Part shown: piece by piece, positions 52,067 through 60,647 of the stretch | How the letters are laid out: every line of letters begins with the position of its first letter | How positions within the stretch are numbered: position 1 is the first letter of the stretch | Assembly: GCF_902497745.1 (NCBI RefSeq) | Contig: NZ_CABVHJ010000013.1 | Span: forward strand, 466 to 64,465 | Direction: 5' to 3' | Origin: Pseudomonas fluorescens | GTDB taxonomy: Bacteria; Pseudomonadota; Gammaproteobacteria; Pseudomonadales; Pseudomonadaceae | Length of the DNA: 64,000 nt | Position numbers and translations under genes: made by a program | The notes under the pieces: generated by a model | What the model was told of the DNA's origin: nothing | Seen by the model: the letters and a program-made list of their open reading frames with translations, nothing else | Databases searched by the model: none

Positions 52067-52789
52067 TCAGCAATTCTCGAGGGTGGCAGTGGCCAAACCG
52101 GGAAAGTCTGTAATCAGGCTGTCAACGCCGAAGTCGGCGAGTCTGCGCATCAGCGCAGGCTCGTTGACGGTCCACACCGACACATGCAGCCCTTGACGCT
52201 GCGCCTTCTGCAGGCGTTCCGGCGTACACAGCGTCCAGTTCAACGCGAGAATCTCACAGCCATAGCTGGCTGCGACCTTCAACGGGTCGAGCCAGGCGTA
52301 TTCGGCGACCAGTCCGCGTGACACATCCGGCACCAGATCCAGCGCCGCTTTCAGCACTTCCCGCGAACTCGAGGTGATCGTCACCTTGTCGAGCAGGCCA
52401 TGGCGCTGAGCCATTTCACGAATCGCCAGCACGGTGGTTGCCGCGCGAGTACGCGAAGCGCTTTTGACTTCCAGCTGCCAGTGATCGAAATCACATTTCT
52501 CGAACAACTCTTCCAGCGTCGGAATCGGGCACGGCTTGATCCAGCCGGGGCCACCCTTGCGCGCGTCGTAGGTCACCAGTTCGGCGGCGGTGTGCTCGAC
52601 AACCTTGCCGCGCCGTTCCGTGGTGCGCTTGAGGGTCGGGTCGTGGATGACCATCAACTCGCCGTCCTTGGACAGGTGCAGATCCAGTTCGCAGCGGCGC
52701 ACGCCGTGCTTGAGACATTCCTGAAAACTGCTCAGGGTGTTTTCCGGTGCTTCGCCCTTGGCGCCGCGATGGCCGTAGATGAGGGTCAC
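52067..52789 (-). CDS. Glycerophosphodiester phosphodiesterase
   Basis: 240 residues from a GTG start with AAGGA six bases upstream. MTLIYGHRGAKGEAPENTLS and CELDLHLSKDGELMVIHDPT carry the family's HRG and E-D-H catalytic/metal residues. No signal peptide, so a cytosolic UgpQ-like enzyme splitting glycerophosphodiesters to glycerol-3-phosphate and an alcohol. Lies 14 bases after the PilZ gene, so co-transcribed with it. Confidence 0.92.
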   Translation of the reverse strand: MTLIYGHRGAKGEAPENTLSSFQECLKHGVRRCELDLHLSKDGELMVIHDPTLKRTTERRGKVVEHTAAELVTYDARKGGPGWIKPCPIPTLEELFEKCDFDHWQLEVKSASRTRAATTVLAIREMAQRHGLLDKVTITSSSREVLKAALDLVPDVSRGLVAEYAWLDPLKVAASYGCEILALNWTLCTPERLQKAQRQGLHVSVWTVNEPALMRRLADFGVDSLITDFPGLATATLENC

Positions 52790-52803
52790 GGTTCTTCCTT
52801 AAA

Positions 52804-53385
52804 TTAAATGCCTGATTCGTTCTGTTCGCGGGCCAGACGTCGTTCCTGGGCCTGCTTCTGCAAGATATAGCGGGCGAGCAACTGGCGCTGGGCGTCGGTC
52901 AAGTGTTCGAACTCGGTGCCAACGTCGTACCCCTCGCCCTTGCGGTCACAATGGGTGACACGGGCGCGCAGCAACAGGCCCAGCGCTTGCGGCATCAGCA
53001 CCAGTTTCACCGACAGGTGTGCGCCGGTGGCGATCGGCGTCGGGTACTGAAAGTCGATCCCGCCTTCGGAGATGATCACCGGTTGCGGCTCGCCGATCTG
53101 GCCGAGCACGGTCAGGGCGACCACCTGACTGAGCAGGTCAATGCGTTTGTTCTGCGATTTCAGGAACGCGGCGATGGCCCGGTCGCGCTCGCTGATCTGG
53201 CGCAACAGGTGCTGCGACTCGAATTCGCTCAGGTGCAGTTCGCTGAGCAGGTTGAACAGTGGGGAAGCATCCTGCAACACTTCCTGGCCTGCGGCTTCGG
53301 GAGCGGACAGGGGCCGAATTTCCAGTGCGATCGTGTCCTCGATACGGTAGTATTCGCGGCGATCTTCTTCATCTAATGTCGACAT
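52804..53385 (-). CDS. PilZ-domain protein with a helical insertion
   Basis: 193 residues. RREYYRIED at residues 9-17 is the c-di-GMP-binding RxxxR part; the second PilZ motif, VIISEGGIDF, comes only about 90 residues later. Between them lies a helical stretch (LLSELHLSEFESQHLLRQIS, ERDRAIAAFLKSQNKRIDLL) not present in minimal PilZ proteins. It probably binds c-di-GMP, but the output partner is unknown. First gene before the phosphodiesterase; divergent from lolC. Confidence 0.85.
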   Translation of the reverse strand: MSTLDEEDRREYYRIEDTIALEIRPLSAPEAAGQEVLQDASPLFNLLSELHLSEFESQHLLRQISERDRAIAAFLKSQNKRIDLLSQVVALTVLGQIGEPQPVIISEGGIDFQYPTPIATGAHLSVKLVLMPQALGLLLRARVTHCDRKGEGYDVGTEFEHLTDAQRQLLARYILQKQAQERRLAREQNESGI

Positions 53386-53479
53386 GGCGAACCCATGGTA
53401 GCGGCGGTGGTCTGAGTGTAAAGCTGGTTATCGACCCCCGCCACAAGGACGTTCCTTTTCCCTCCGAACAAGCCCCGAC

Positions 53480-54730
53480 ATGTTCAGACCTCTCTTCGTA
53501 TTTATCGGCACGCGTTATACCCGTGCAAAGCGTCGCAATCATTTTGTGTCATTCATTTCCCTGACTTCGATGATCGGGCTCGCCCTTGGCGTGGTCGTGA
53601 TGATCGTCGTGCTATCGGTGATGAATGGTTTCGATCATGAGATGCGCACCCGCGTGCTGGGCATGGTGCCCCACGCGACCATCGAATCCACTGAACCGAT
53701 CAACGATTGGCAAAGCCTCGCGACCCAGGTCAAGCAGAACCCGCAGGTGATGGCGGTTGCGCCGTTCACCCAGATGCAGGGCCTGCTGACCAATAACGGT
53801 CAGGTGTCCAAGGTGTTGCTCAATGCCATCGACCCGGCGCTCGAGCGCAACGTGTCGATCATCGACAACTTCATGAAGCAGGGCAAACTCGACGATCTGA
53901 CGCCGGGCAGCTTCGGCATCGTCATCGGCGACAAGGCCGCGACCAAGCTGGGCGTGGGCATCGGTGACAAAGTCACCTTCGTCGCGCCGGAGGTCAGCGT
54001 GACCCCGGCCGGGATGTTCCCGCGCATGAAGCGCTTCACTGTGGTCGGCATTTTCCATGTCGGCGCCGGTGAGCTTGACGGTTATCTGGGCGTGACCAAC
54101 CTGCAGGATCTGGCGAAGATGCACCGCTGGAAGCCAGATCAGGTGCAGGGCATCCGCCTGAAGTTCGACGACCTGTTCCAGGCACCGCGTGTGGCGTGGA
54201 ACATCGCGCAGCAACTTGGCGAAGACCATTATTACGCCCGCGACTGGACGCGCACCCACGGCAATCTGTATCAGGCAATCCGTATGGAAAAAGCCATGAT
54301 CGGCCTGCTGTTGCTGCTGATCGTCGCCGTCGCAGCGTTCAACATCATTTCCACGTTGGTGATGGTGGTGAACGACAAGAAGGGCGACATCGCCATCCTG
54401 CGCACCTTGGGCGCGACGCCGGGTACGATCATGCGCACGTTCATGGTGCAAGGCACGGTGATCGGCGTGGTCGGCACGGCGATTGGCGCGGTGCTCGGGA
54501 TTCTCGCCGCGCTCAACGTCAGCGCCGCGATTTCGGCACTGGAAGGCCTGATCGGCCACAAATTCCTTAATGCTGACGTGTATTTCATTGATTATCTTCC
54601 GTCGCAGGTGCAGAGCCAGGACGTGGTCATGGTCTGCGCCGCGGCGTTGGTTCTGAGTTTCCTCGCCACCCTGTATCCCGCCTGGCGTGCCGCGCGCACC
54701 CAGCCGGCGGAGGCGCTACGTTATGAGTGA
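53480..54730 (+). CDS. lolC: Lipoprotein-releasing ABC transporter permease (LolC/E family)
   Basis: 416 residues with one N-terminal membrane helix after MFRPLFVFIGTRYTRAKRRN, a large periplasmic domain (about 50-265) and three C-terminal helices ending SFLATLYPAWRAARTQPAEA. With LolD and the second permease it extracts outer-membrane lipoproteins for LolA. Its stop lies inside the alternative lolD start region (ATGAGTGA). Whether this copy equals E. coli LolC or LolE cannot be settled by eye, as both permeases here are very alike. Confidence 0.93.
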   Translation: MFRPLFVFIGTRYTRAKRRNHFVSFISLTSMIGLALGVVVMIVVLSVMNGFDHEMRTRVLGMVPHATIESTEPINDWQSLATQVKQNPQVMAVAPFTQMQGLLTNNGQVSKVLLNAIDPALERNVSIIDNFMKQGKLDDLTPGSFGIVIGDKAATKLGVGIGDKVTFVAPEVSVTPAGMFPRMKRFTVVGIFHVGAGELDGYLGVTNLQDLAKMHRWKPDQVQGIRLKFDDLFQAPRVAWNIAQQLGEDHYYARDWTRTHGNLYQAIRMEKAMIGLLLLLIVAVAAFNIISTLVMVVNDKKGDIAILRTLGATPGTIMRTFMVQGTVIGVVGTAIGAVLGILAALNVSAAISALEGLIGHKFLNADVYFIDYLPSQVQSQDVVMVCAAALVLSFLATLYPAWRAARTQPAEALRYE

Positions 54731-54737
54731 GTCGGGC

Positions 54738-55421
54738 ATGAGTGAACAAGCAATCCTGAGCTGCCGCAACCTGGGCAAATCCTACGAGGAAGGCCCGGAA
54801 TCGGTAGAAGTACTGGCCGGCCTGCAACTGGAGTTGCACCCGGGCGAGCGTGTGGCGATCGTCGGCACCTCGGGTTCGGGCAAAAGTACCTTGCTCAACC
54901 TGTTGGGCGGTCTCGATACGCCGACCAAGGGCAGCGTCTGGCTCGACGGTGAAGAACTGTCGGCACTGAGCGAGAAGAAGCGTGGCCTGCTGCGTAACCG
55001 TGCGCTCGGTTTCGTTTACCAGTTCCACCACTTGCTGCCGGAATTCACCGCGCTGGAAAACGTCTGCATGCCGCTGTTGATCGGCAAGACGCCGATCCCC
55101 GAAGCCCGTCAGCGTGCCACGGCATTGCTGGAACGCGTCGGCCTCGGTCATCGCCTGGAACACAAACCGGCGGAATTGTCCGGTGGCGAGCGTCAACGTG
55201 TCGCCATTGCTCGCGCTCTGGTGAACAAGCCAGGTCTGGTGATGCTCGACGAGCCGACCGGCAACCTCGACTCGCACACCGCGCAAGGCATTCAGGATTT
55301 GATGCTGGAACTCAGCACCTCCATGCGCACCGCGTTCCTGGTGGTGACTCACGACATGAACCTGGCCCGCCAGATGGATCGCGTATTGCACCTGCAAGAA
55401 GGTTGCCTCACGCCTATCTGA
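54738..55421 (+). CDS. lolD: Lipoprotein-releasing ABC transporter ATPase LolD
   Basis: 227 residues from MSEQAILSCRNLGKSYEEGP; an ATG at 54723, overlapping the lolC stop, would add five residues. Walker A GTSGSGKSTLLNLLGG, Q-loop FVYQFHHLLPEFTALENV (the LolD signature), ABC signature LSGGERQRVAIARAL, Walker B GLVMLDEPTGNLD. Cytosolic ATPase powering the release of lipoproteins from the inner membrane. Confidence 0.95.
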   Translation: MSEQAILSCRNLGKSYEEGPESVEVLAGLQLELHPGERVAIVGTSGSGKSTLLNLLGGLDTPTKGSVWLDGEELSALSEKKRGLLRNRALGFVYQFHHLLPEFTALENVCMPLLIGKTPIPEARQRATALLERVGLGHRLEHKPAELSGGERQRVAIARALVNKPGLVMLDEPTGNLDSHTAQGIQDLMLELSTSMRTAFLVVTHDMNLARQMDRVLHLQEGCLTPI

Positions 55422-55430
55422 TTGGCTGAA

Positions 55431-55467
55431 ACCCGGCGCCTGCAAAGGTGTCGGGTCTTTTATTTTT
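55431..55467 (+). terminator. Terminator-like hairpin between lolD and the second permease
   Basis: ACCCGGCGCC (55431-55440) pairs with GGTGTCGGGT (55447-55456) with two G-U pairs and a 6-nt loop, followed by CTTTTATTTTT. It lies inside the operon, 18 bases before the next ATG, so it may lower expression of the distal gene. Confidence 0.65.
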
Positions 55468-55484
55468 ATACGGTGCCCCAGCGA

Positions 55485-56729
55485 ATGTTCAGACCGTTAT
55501 CGATCTTTATCGGCACGCGCTATACCCGCGCCAAGCGCCGCAATCGCTTCGTTTCGTTCATTTCGATGACCTCGATGATCGGCCTCGCCCTCGGCGTGCT
55601 GGCGATGATCGTGGTGTTGTCGGTGATGAACGGCTTCCAGCGCGAAATGAGCTCGCGCATCCTCGGCATGGTACCGCACGCGACCATCGTGGGCGTCAAG
55701 CCGATCGATGACTGGCAGCCGGTTGCTGCCGCCGCGATGAAAAATCCTGAAGTGACTGCCGCCGTGCCGTTCACTGAGATGGAAGGCATGCTGTCCTACA
55801 AGGGCTTGATGCAGCCGATCCAGATCAGCGGCGTCGATCCGGCGCAGGAAGGCAAGGTCTCCATCGTTGCCCAGCACATTGTTCAGGGCCGTCTGGATGC
55901 CTTGAAACCCGGCGAGTTCGGCGTGGTGATTGGCGAAATCACCGCGCGACGTTTTCGCCTCAACGTCGGCGACAAGATCACCCTGATCGTCCCGGAAGTC
56001 AGCACCGCACCGGGCGGGATCACCCCGCGTATGCAGCGTCTGAACGTGGTCGGCGTGTTCAAGGTTGGCGCCGAACTGGACGGCTCGATGGGCCTGATCC
56101 ACGTGGCTGACGCCGCGACCATGCAGCATTGGCAGCCGAATCAGGTGCAGAGCGTGCGTCTGGCGGTGAAAGACCTGTACGCCGCGCCGAAAGTCTCCTC
56201 GGACATCGCCGCCGGTTTGGGCGCCGAGTTCAAGGCTGACGACTGGACCCACACTCAGGGCAGCCTGTTCAGCGCGATGAAAATGGAAAAAACCATGATC
56301 GGCCTGCTGTTGTTGATGATCGTCGCGGTGGCGGCATTCAACATCATCGCGACCCTGATCATGGTGGTGAACGACAAGGGCGCGGACATCGCGATCCTGC
56401 GCACCATCGGCGCCACGCCACGGCAAATCATGGCGATCTTCATGGTCCAGGGCACGGTGATCGGCATTGTCGGTACGATCATTGGCGGCGTGTTGGGCGT
56501 GATCGCCGCGCTGAATGTCAGTCAGATCGTCGGCTGGATCGAGCGAGTCAGCGGGCAGCATATCTTCAGTTCTGATGTGTATTTCGTCAGCAATCTGCCG
56601 TCGGAATTGCAGGGTGGGGATGTGCTGTTGATTTGCTCGGCAGGCTTTATTCTGAGCTTCCTGGCGACGGTGTATCCGGCCTGGCGAGCGGCGAAGATCG
56701 AGCCGGCTCACGCCCTGAGATATTCGTAA
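55485..56729 (+). CDS. lolE: Lipoprotein-releasing ABC transporter permease, second copy (LolC/E family)
   Basis: 414 residues from MFRPLSIFIGTRYTRAKRRN, whose first 20 residues differ from the lolC product at only two positions. Same layout: one helix, periplasmic domain, three helices, ending YPAWRAAKIEPAHALRYS. The longer upstream frame reads through the hairpin and is not credible. No clear ribosome site precedes the ATG, and the operon hairpin at 55431-55467 lies just before it. Partner of lolC and lolD in an asymmetric transporter. Confidence 0.92.
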   Translation: MFRPLSIFIGTRYTRAKRRNRFVSFISMTSMIGLALGVLAMIVVLSVMNGFQREMSSRILGMVPHATIVGVKPIDDWQPVAAAAMKNPEVTAAVPFTEMEGMLSYKGLMQPIQISGVDPAQEGKVSIVAQHIVQGRLDALKPGEFGVVIGEITARRFRLNVGDKITLIVPEVSTAPGGITPRMQRLNVVGVFKVGAELDGSMGLIHVADAATMQHWQPNQVQSVRLAVKDLYAAPKVSSDIAAGLGAEFKADDWTHTQGSLFSAMKMEKTMIGLLLLMIVAVAAFNIIATLIMVVNDKGADIAILRTIGATPRQIMAIFMVQGTVIGIVGTIIGGVLGVIAALNVSQIVGWIERVSGQHIFSSDVYFVSNLPSELQGGDVLLICSAGFILSFLATVYPAWRAAKIEPAHALRYS

Positions 56730-56743
56730 ACCTTTAGACCGCT

Positions 56744-56818
56744 TTCGCGAGCAGGCTCGCTCCCACAGGGGATTTGTGAACGACGCAGATCCAATGTGGG
56801 AGCGAGCCTGCTTGCGAA
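56744..56818. repeat. REP pair, outward-facing
   Basis: TTCGCGAGCAGGCTCGCTCC CACA then TGTGGGAGCGAGCCTGCTTG CGAA (one C-to-T change in the stem), 27-base spacer. Between convergent lolE and the sensor kinase gene. Confidence 0.88.
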
Positions 56819-56837
56819 GGGGCCGGAACTGCTGGCC

Positions 56838-58187
56838 TCAATCTCCCTTGGGCAGCTCAATCACAAACCGCGTCCATCCCGCTTCAGATTCGCAACGAAT
56901 CTGCCCACCATGGGCGCGGATGATGGATTGAGTAATCGCCAATCCCAACCCCGCATGCTCACTGCTACCTTCCTGCCGCGCCGGATCCGCTCGGTAAAAA
57001 CGGTCAAACAGCCGTGGCAACAACTCCGCAGAAATCCCCTCGCCACTGTTCTCGACTGAAACGCGCACAGCGCTCTGTTGATCAACGATCCGCAAACTCA
57101 CATAGCCCTCAGCCGGGGTAAATCGCAGCGCGTTGTCGAGCAAATTCGACAAGGCCCGGCGCAACATGCTGCGATCACCATCGATCCGCGCATAACCCTC
57201 GCGCGTCAGCTTGACCCCGGCGTCCTCCGCCAGCGGCGCAAAAAACTCCAGCAGCAGATCGGTCTCATCCGCCAATTCCAAGGGTTCGCGCTTGGGCATC
57301 AGCAAGCCGTGGTCAGCCTTGGCCAGATACAACATGTCGTTGACCAGTTGCGCCATCCATTGCAGCTCTTCGAGGTTGCTGTGCAGCGCTTCGCGGTAAT
57401 CCTCGATCGGCCGAGGGCGGGTGAGGGTGACTTGGGTGTGGGTCAGCAGGTTCGACAGCGGGGTACGCAGTTCGTGGGCGATGTCGGCGGAAAACGCCGA
57501 GAGCCGCTGAAACGAGTCGTCGAGGCGTGCGAGCATGGCGTTGAAGCTGTGGGCCATTTCCGCAAGTTCTGGCGGCATTTGCGCTTCCGGCAATCGGGCA
57601 TTCAACGATTGTGCGGAAATCCCACGGGCGACTGCACTCATGCGCCGCAACGGACGCAAGCCGCTGCGTGCGGCCCAGGCGCCAAGCAAAGCGGTGGCCA
57701 GCGCTGACAGCCCGACGGTCAGCCAGATCAGATGCTGCATGCGTTGCAGAAAGTGTTGGTGATGGGTGATGTCCAGCAGCAAGGTCAATTGCGGTGAATC
57801 GGTTTTGTCCGGGTAGAGCGGGGTGTTGAGCACGCGATAGTCGGTGCCGTCATGGCTTATGGTCGACAGGCCGGATTGTCGCGGCAAATCCTTGGGAATC
57901 TGCGTCGAACTGTCATACCAGCGCTGGCCGTCAGCGCCGGTAATGCGCAGCGACAGATCGGCCTGGCGACTCAGTTCATCTGCCAGTCTTGCTTCACGTT
58001 GGTCAGGCTGAAGATCCTGCAAGGCGCGGCGCAAGCCGATCAGTTTGCCATCCAGTTGCTGCTGGTCGAGTTCGATGAAGTGCGCCTCGCTGGCGCGGTT
58101 GAACAGCACGCCGGCGAACAGTGAAACCACGGCGGTGCAGGCGGCAAACAACAAGGCCAGGCGCGAACTGAGGGACAAACGACGCAT
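56838..58187 (-). CDS. copS: Heavy-metal sensor histidine kinase (CopS-like)
   Basis: 449 residues: N-terminal membrane helix (residues 10-30), periplasmic sensor domain, second helix (about 150-172), HAMP, dimerisation domain with His238 in SADIAHELRTPLSNLL, and ATPase domain with N box LSNLLDNALRF, G1 ENSGEGISAELLP and G2 EHAGLGLAITQSII. The HAMP and dimer-domain sequences fit the CusS/CopS/IrlS group. Its start overlaps the copR stop by one base (TGATG), so the two are translationally coupled. Confidence 0.92.
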   Translation of the reverse strand: MRRLSLSSRLALLFAACTAVVSLFAGVLFNRASEAHFIELDQQQLDGKLIGLRRALQDLQPDQREARLADELSRQADLSLRITGADGQRWYDSSTQIPKDLPRQSGLSTISHDGTDYRVLNTPLYPDKTDSPQLTLLLDITHHQHFLQRMQHLIWLTVGLSALATALLGAWAARSGLRPLRRMSAVARGISAQSLNARLPEAQMPPELAEMAHSFNAMLARLDDSFQRLSAFSADIAHELRTPLSNLLTHTQVTLTRPRPIEDYREALHSNLEELQWMAQLVNDMLYLAKADHGLLMPKREPLELADETDLLLEFFAPLAEDAGVKLTREGYARIDGDRSMLRRALSNLLDNALRFTPAEGYVSLRIVDQQSAVRVSVENSGEGISAELLPRLFDRFYRADPARQEGSSEHAGLGLAITQSIIRAHGGQIRCESEAGWTRFVIELPKGD

Positions 58188-58867
58188 CAGGCGCCACGCT
58201 CTTCGAGCACGTAACCCATGCCGCGTACGGTGTGGATCAGTTTGTTGGGAAACTCGTCGTCGATCTTCAGACGCAAACGGCGGATCGCCACTTCGATGAC
58301 ATTGGTGTCGCTGTCGAAATTCATGTCCCAGACTTGCGAGGCGATCAGCGATTTCGGTAGCACTTCACCCTGGCGGCGCAGAAGCATTTCCAATAGCGCG
58401 AATTCCTTGGCGGTGAGATCAATTCGTTGGCCACTGCGTTCGACCCGACGGCGAATCAGATCCAGGCGCAGATCGGCCAGTTGCAGACTGGTTTCCTGGG
58501 TTGTAGCGCTGCCGCGACGCAACAGGCTGCGCACCCGCGCCAGCAGTTCGGAGAAAGCGAAGGGCTTGACCAGATAGTCGTCGGCGCCCAGTTCGAGGCC
58601 ATGCACTCGGTCCTCTACCGCGTCTTTGGCTGTGAGAAAAAGTACCGGCGTATCCAGCCCGGCGCTGCGCACCGCTTGCAGAATCTGCCAGCCGCTGCGC
58701 CCCGGCAGCATCACGTCGAGGATCAGCAGCGCGTAATCACCGCTCAAAGCCAGGTGCTGACCGCTGTTGCCGTCGGCCACCAGTTCCGTGTTGAACCCGG
58801 CCTCGGTCAGGCCTTGGCGCAGGTATTGGCCGGTTTTCGCTTGGTCTTCGACGATCAACAGTTTCAT
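58187..58867 (-). CDS. copR: Heavy-metal response regulator (CopR-like, OmpR family)
   Basis: 226 residues: receiver domain with phosphorylated Asp51 (LLILDVMLPG), conserved Lys in LVKPFAFSEL, and a winged-helix output domain (DLTAKEFALLEMLLRRQGEV, then VIEVAIRRLRLKID). CopR senses periplasmic copper through CopS and activates copper-resistance genes. A CTGACA-N5-GTAAT box is present in the gap to the divergent cupredoxin gene. Confidence 0.93.
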   Translation of the reverse strand: MKLLIVEDQAKTGQYLRQGLTEAGFNTELVADGNSGQHLALSGDYALLILDVMLPGRSGWQILQAVRSAGLDTPVLFLTAKDAVEDRVHGLELGADDYLVKPFAFSELLARVRSLLRRGSATTQETSLQLADLRLDLIRRRVERSGQRIDLTAKEFALLEMLLRRQGEVLPKSLIASQVWDMNFDSDTNVIEVAIRRLRLKIDDEFPNKLIHTVRGMGYVLEERGA

Positions 58868-58939
58868 GGGCGACTCGGGTGGGTTCGGGGGTGTAGAAAC
58901 GAAAGCTTTATACCGTGAGCGCAGGCGACAAACGCCAAC

Positions 58940-58955
58940 CTGACAAAGTTGTAAT
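58940..58955 (+). promoter_or_regulatory. CopR box
   Basis: CTGACA-AAGTT-GTAAT is an exact match to the CTGACA-N5-GTAAT motif reported for P. aeruginosa CopR. A second TGTCAG at 58961-58966 makes a partial dyad. It lies between the divergent copR and cupredoxin genes and could control both. Confidence 0.85.
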
Positions 58956-59032
58956 CTGCCTGTCAGCTAGATGCCAGCGCAGGCCGGCTAAAGTTTCCCA
59001 CAGGCTGAACCTTATCTTGTTGGAGAACGACC

Positions 59033-59566
59033 ATGTTTTTACGCCAATCCCTGACGTTGGCTGCCTGTCTGTTGGCGCTGAGTTCGCCAGTGTGGGCCGC
59101 GCCAGCCCACACCTACGATTTCGGCCAGCCAGCGCCTGCCGCCAAAGCCACGCGCAGCATTGAAGTGGTGATGGGCGATATGTCCTTCGATCCCAAGGCG
59201 ATTCAGATCAAGGCCGGTGAGACCGTTCGCTTTGTGCTGGTGAATAAAGGCCAGTTGTTGCACGAATTCAACCTCGGTGACGCGGCGATGCACGCCAGAC
59301 ACCAGCAGGAAATGTTGCAGATGCAGCAAAGCGGCATGCTTACGCCTACCGGCATGAAGGAAATGTCCCACGATATGGCCGGCATGGATCACGCAGCGAT
59401 GGGCCATGGCATGAAGCACGATGATCCGAACAGCGTGTTGGTCGAGCCAGGTAAAACCGCCGAGCTGACCTGGACCTTCAGCAAGGCCACCAGCCTGGAA
59501 TTCGCCTGCAATATTCCCGGGCATTATCAGGCGGGCATGGTCGGCAAACTGACAGTCAGTCAGTAA
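59033..59566 (+). CDS. Periplasmic cupredoxin (CopI-like) with Met/His-rich loop
   Basis: 177 residues, GGAG seven bases before the ATG. Signal peptide to PVWA, mature APAHTYDFGQ. Type 1 copper ligands are His77 (QLLHEFNLG), Cys159 (FACNIPGH), His164 and Met169. An inserted loop (about 85-130) is rich in His and Met (HARHQQEMLQMQQSGM; HDMAGMDHAAMGHGMKHDD) and could bind extra Cu(I). Divergent from copRS with a CopR box between, so copper induction is likely. Confidence 0.92.
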   Translation: MFLRQSLTLAACLLALSSPVWAAPAHTYDFGQPAPAAKATRSIEVVMGDMSFDPKAIQIKAGETVRFVLVNKGQLLHEFNLGDAAMHARHQQEMLQMQQSGMLTPTGMKEMSHDMAGMDHAAMGHGMKHDDPNSVLVEPGKTAELTWTFSKATSLEFACNIPGHYQAGMVGKLTVSQ

Positions 59567-59627
59567 GCACTCAAAGGCGCGGGCAAAGGCTGGTAGAATC
59601 CGCTGATTCTTCAGTCAGGTTTCCGCC

Positions 59628-60458
59628 ATGCATCCCGCAGCCGAACACTCGCCGCTGGGCAAATCCAGCGAATACATCGCCACCTACACGCCGTCCCTGC
59701 TGTTCCCGATTCCGCGCACCGCGAAATGGGCCGAGCTGGGCCTGACCGCCGACACCCTGCCGTATAAAGGTGTGGATTTCTGGAACTGCTTCGAGTTGTC
59801 GTGGCTGCTGCCGTCGGGTAAACCGGTGGTGGCGATCGGCGAATTCAGCATCCCGGCGGATTCGCCGAACATCATCGAGTCGAAGTCGTTCAAGTTGTAT
59901 TTGAACTCGCTGAACCAGACGGCGTTTGCCGACGTCACTTCTTTGGAAGCAACGCTGGTCAAGGACCTTTCTGCTGCTGCCGGCAAACCGGTGGGCGTGC
60001 GGGTTCGCAGCCTGAAGGATGTTGAAGCGGAGGGCGTCGTGGCGTTGCCGGGCGTGTGCATCGACGATCTGGATATCAGCGTCAGCAACTATGAACATCC
60101 GCGCCCTGAACTGCTGCGTTGCGATGATTCGCGGATTGTCGAGGAGAGCGTGCACAGTCATCTGCTCAAATCCAACTGCCCGGTGACCAGTCAGCCGGAC
60201 TGGGGCACAGTGGTGGTGGAATATCGTGGCTCGGCGCTGGATCATGCGAGTCTACTGGAATATATCGTCAGCTTCCGCCAGCACTCGGACTTCCATGAGC
60301 AGTGTGTGGAGCGGATTTTCCTCGACTTGCAGCGCTTGTTGAAACCAGAAAAGCTCACCGTATTTGCACGTTACGTGCGTCGCGGTGGTCTGGATATCAA
60401 TCCGTATCGCAGCACCGAAAACGTACAGCTGCCGAACCATCGATTGGTGCGTCAATAA
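59628..60458 (+). CDS. queF: NADPH-dependent 7-cyano-7-deazaguanine reductase (queuosine synthesis)
   Basis: 276 residues, the long two-domain YqcD/QueF form. Reduces the nitrile of preQ0 to the amine of preQ1. NADPH-binding motif ESKSFKLYLNS; catalytic Cys184 and Asp191 in SNCPVTSQPDWG, forming the thioimide with preQ0. Numbering is offset by 6 from E. coli Cys190/Asp197. Starts 61 bases after the cupredoxin gene but is functionally unrelated. Confidence 0.96.
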   Translation: MHPAAEHSPLGKSSEYIATYTPSLLFPIPRTAKWAELGLTADTLPYKGVDFWNCFELSWLLPSGKPVVAIGEFSIPADSPNIIESKSFKLYLNSLNQTAFADVTSLEATLVKDLSAAAGKPVGVRVRSLKDVEAEGVVALPGVCIDDLDISVSNYEHPRPELLRCDDSRIVEESVHSHLLKSNCPVTSQPDWGTVVVEYRGSALDHASLLEYIVSFRQHSDFHEQCVERIFLDLQRLLKPEKLTVFARYVRRGGLDINPYRSTENVQLPNHRLVRQ

Positions 60459-60482
60459 AGATCCGGAATGTGCGATATCCAA

Positions 60483-60572
60483 TGTGGGAGCGAGCCTGCT
60501 CGCGAATGCGGTGTGTCATTCAACGATGATGTCGATTGACACGACGGCTTCGCGAGCAGGCTCGCTCCCACA
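60483..60572. repeat. REP pair, inward-facing
   Basis: TGTGGGAGCGAGCCTGCTCG CGAA to the inverted copy ending GCTCGCTCCCACA; the spacer GCGGTGTGTCATTCAACGAT resembles that of the pair at 22741-22830. Confidence 0.9.
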
Positions 60573-60600
60573 GGGGACTGCATTGCAAATCGTAGACATG

Positions 60601-60633
60601 AAAAAGCCCTGCCAGTGATGGCAGGGCTTTTTT
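60601..60633. terminator. Bidirectional terminator between queF and DUF4404 gene
   Basis: AAAAAGCCCTGCC (60601-60613), AGTGAT loop, GGCAGGGCTTTTT (60620-60632), T. Confidence 0.9.
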
Positions 60634-60647
60634 CGTTTCGGGGGGAG

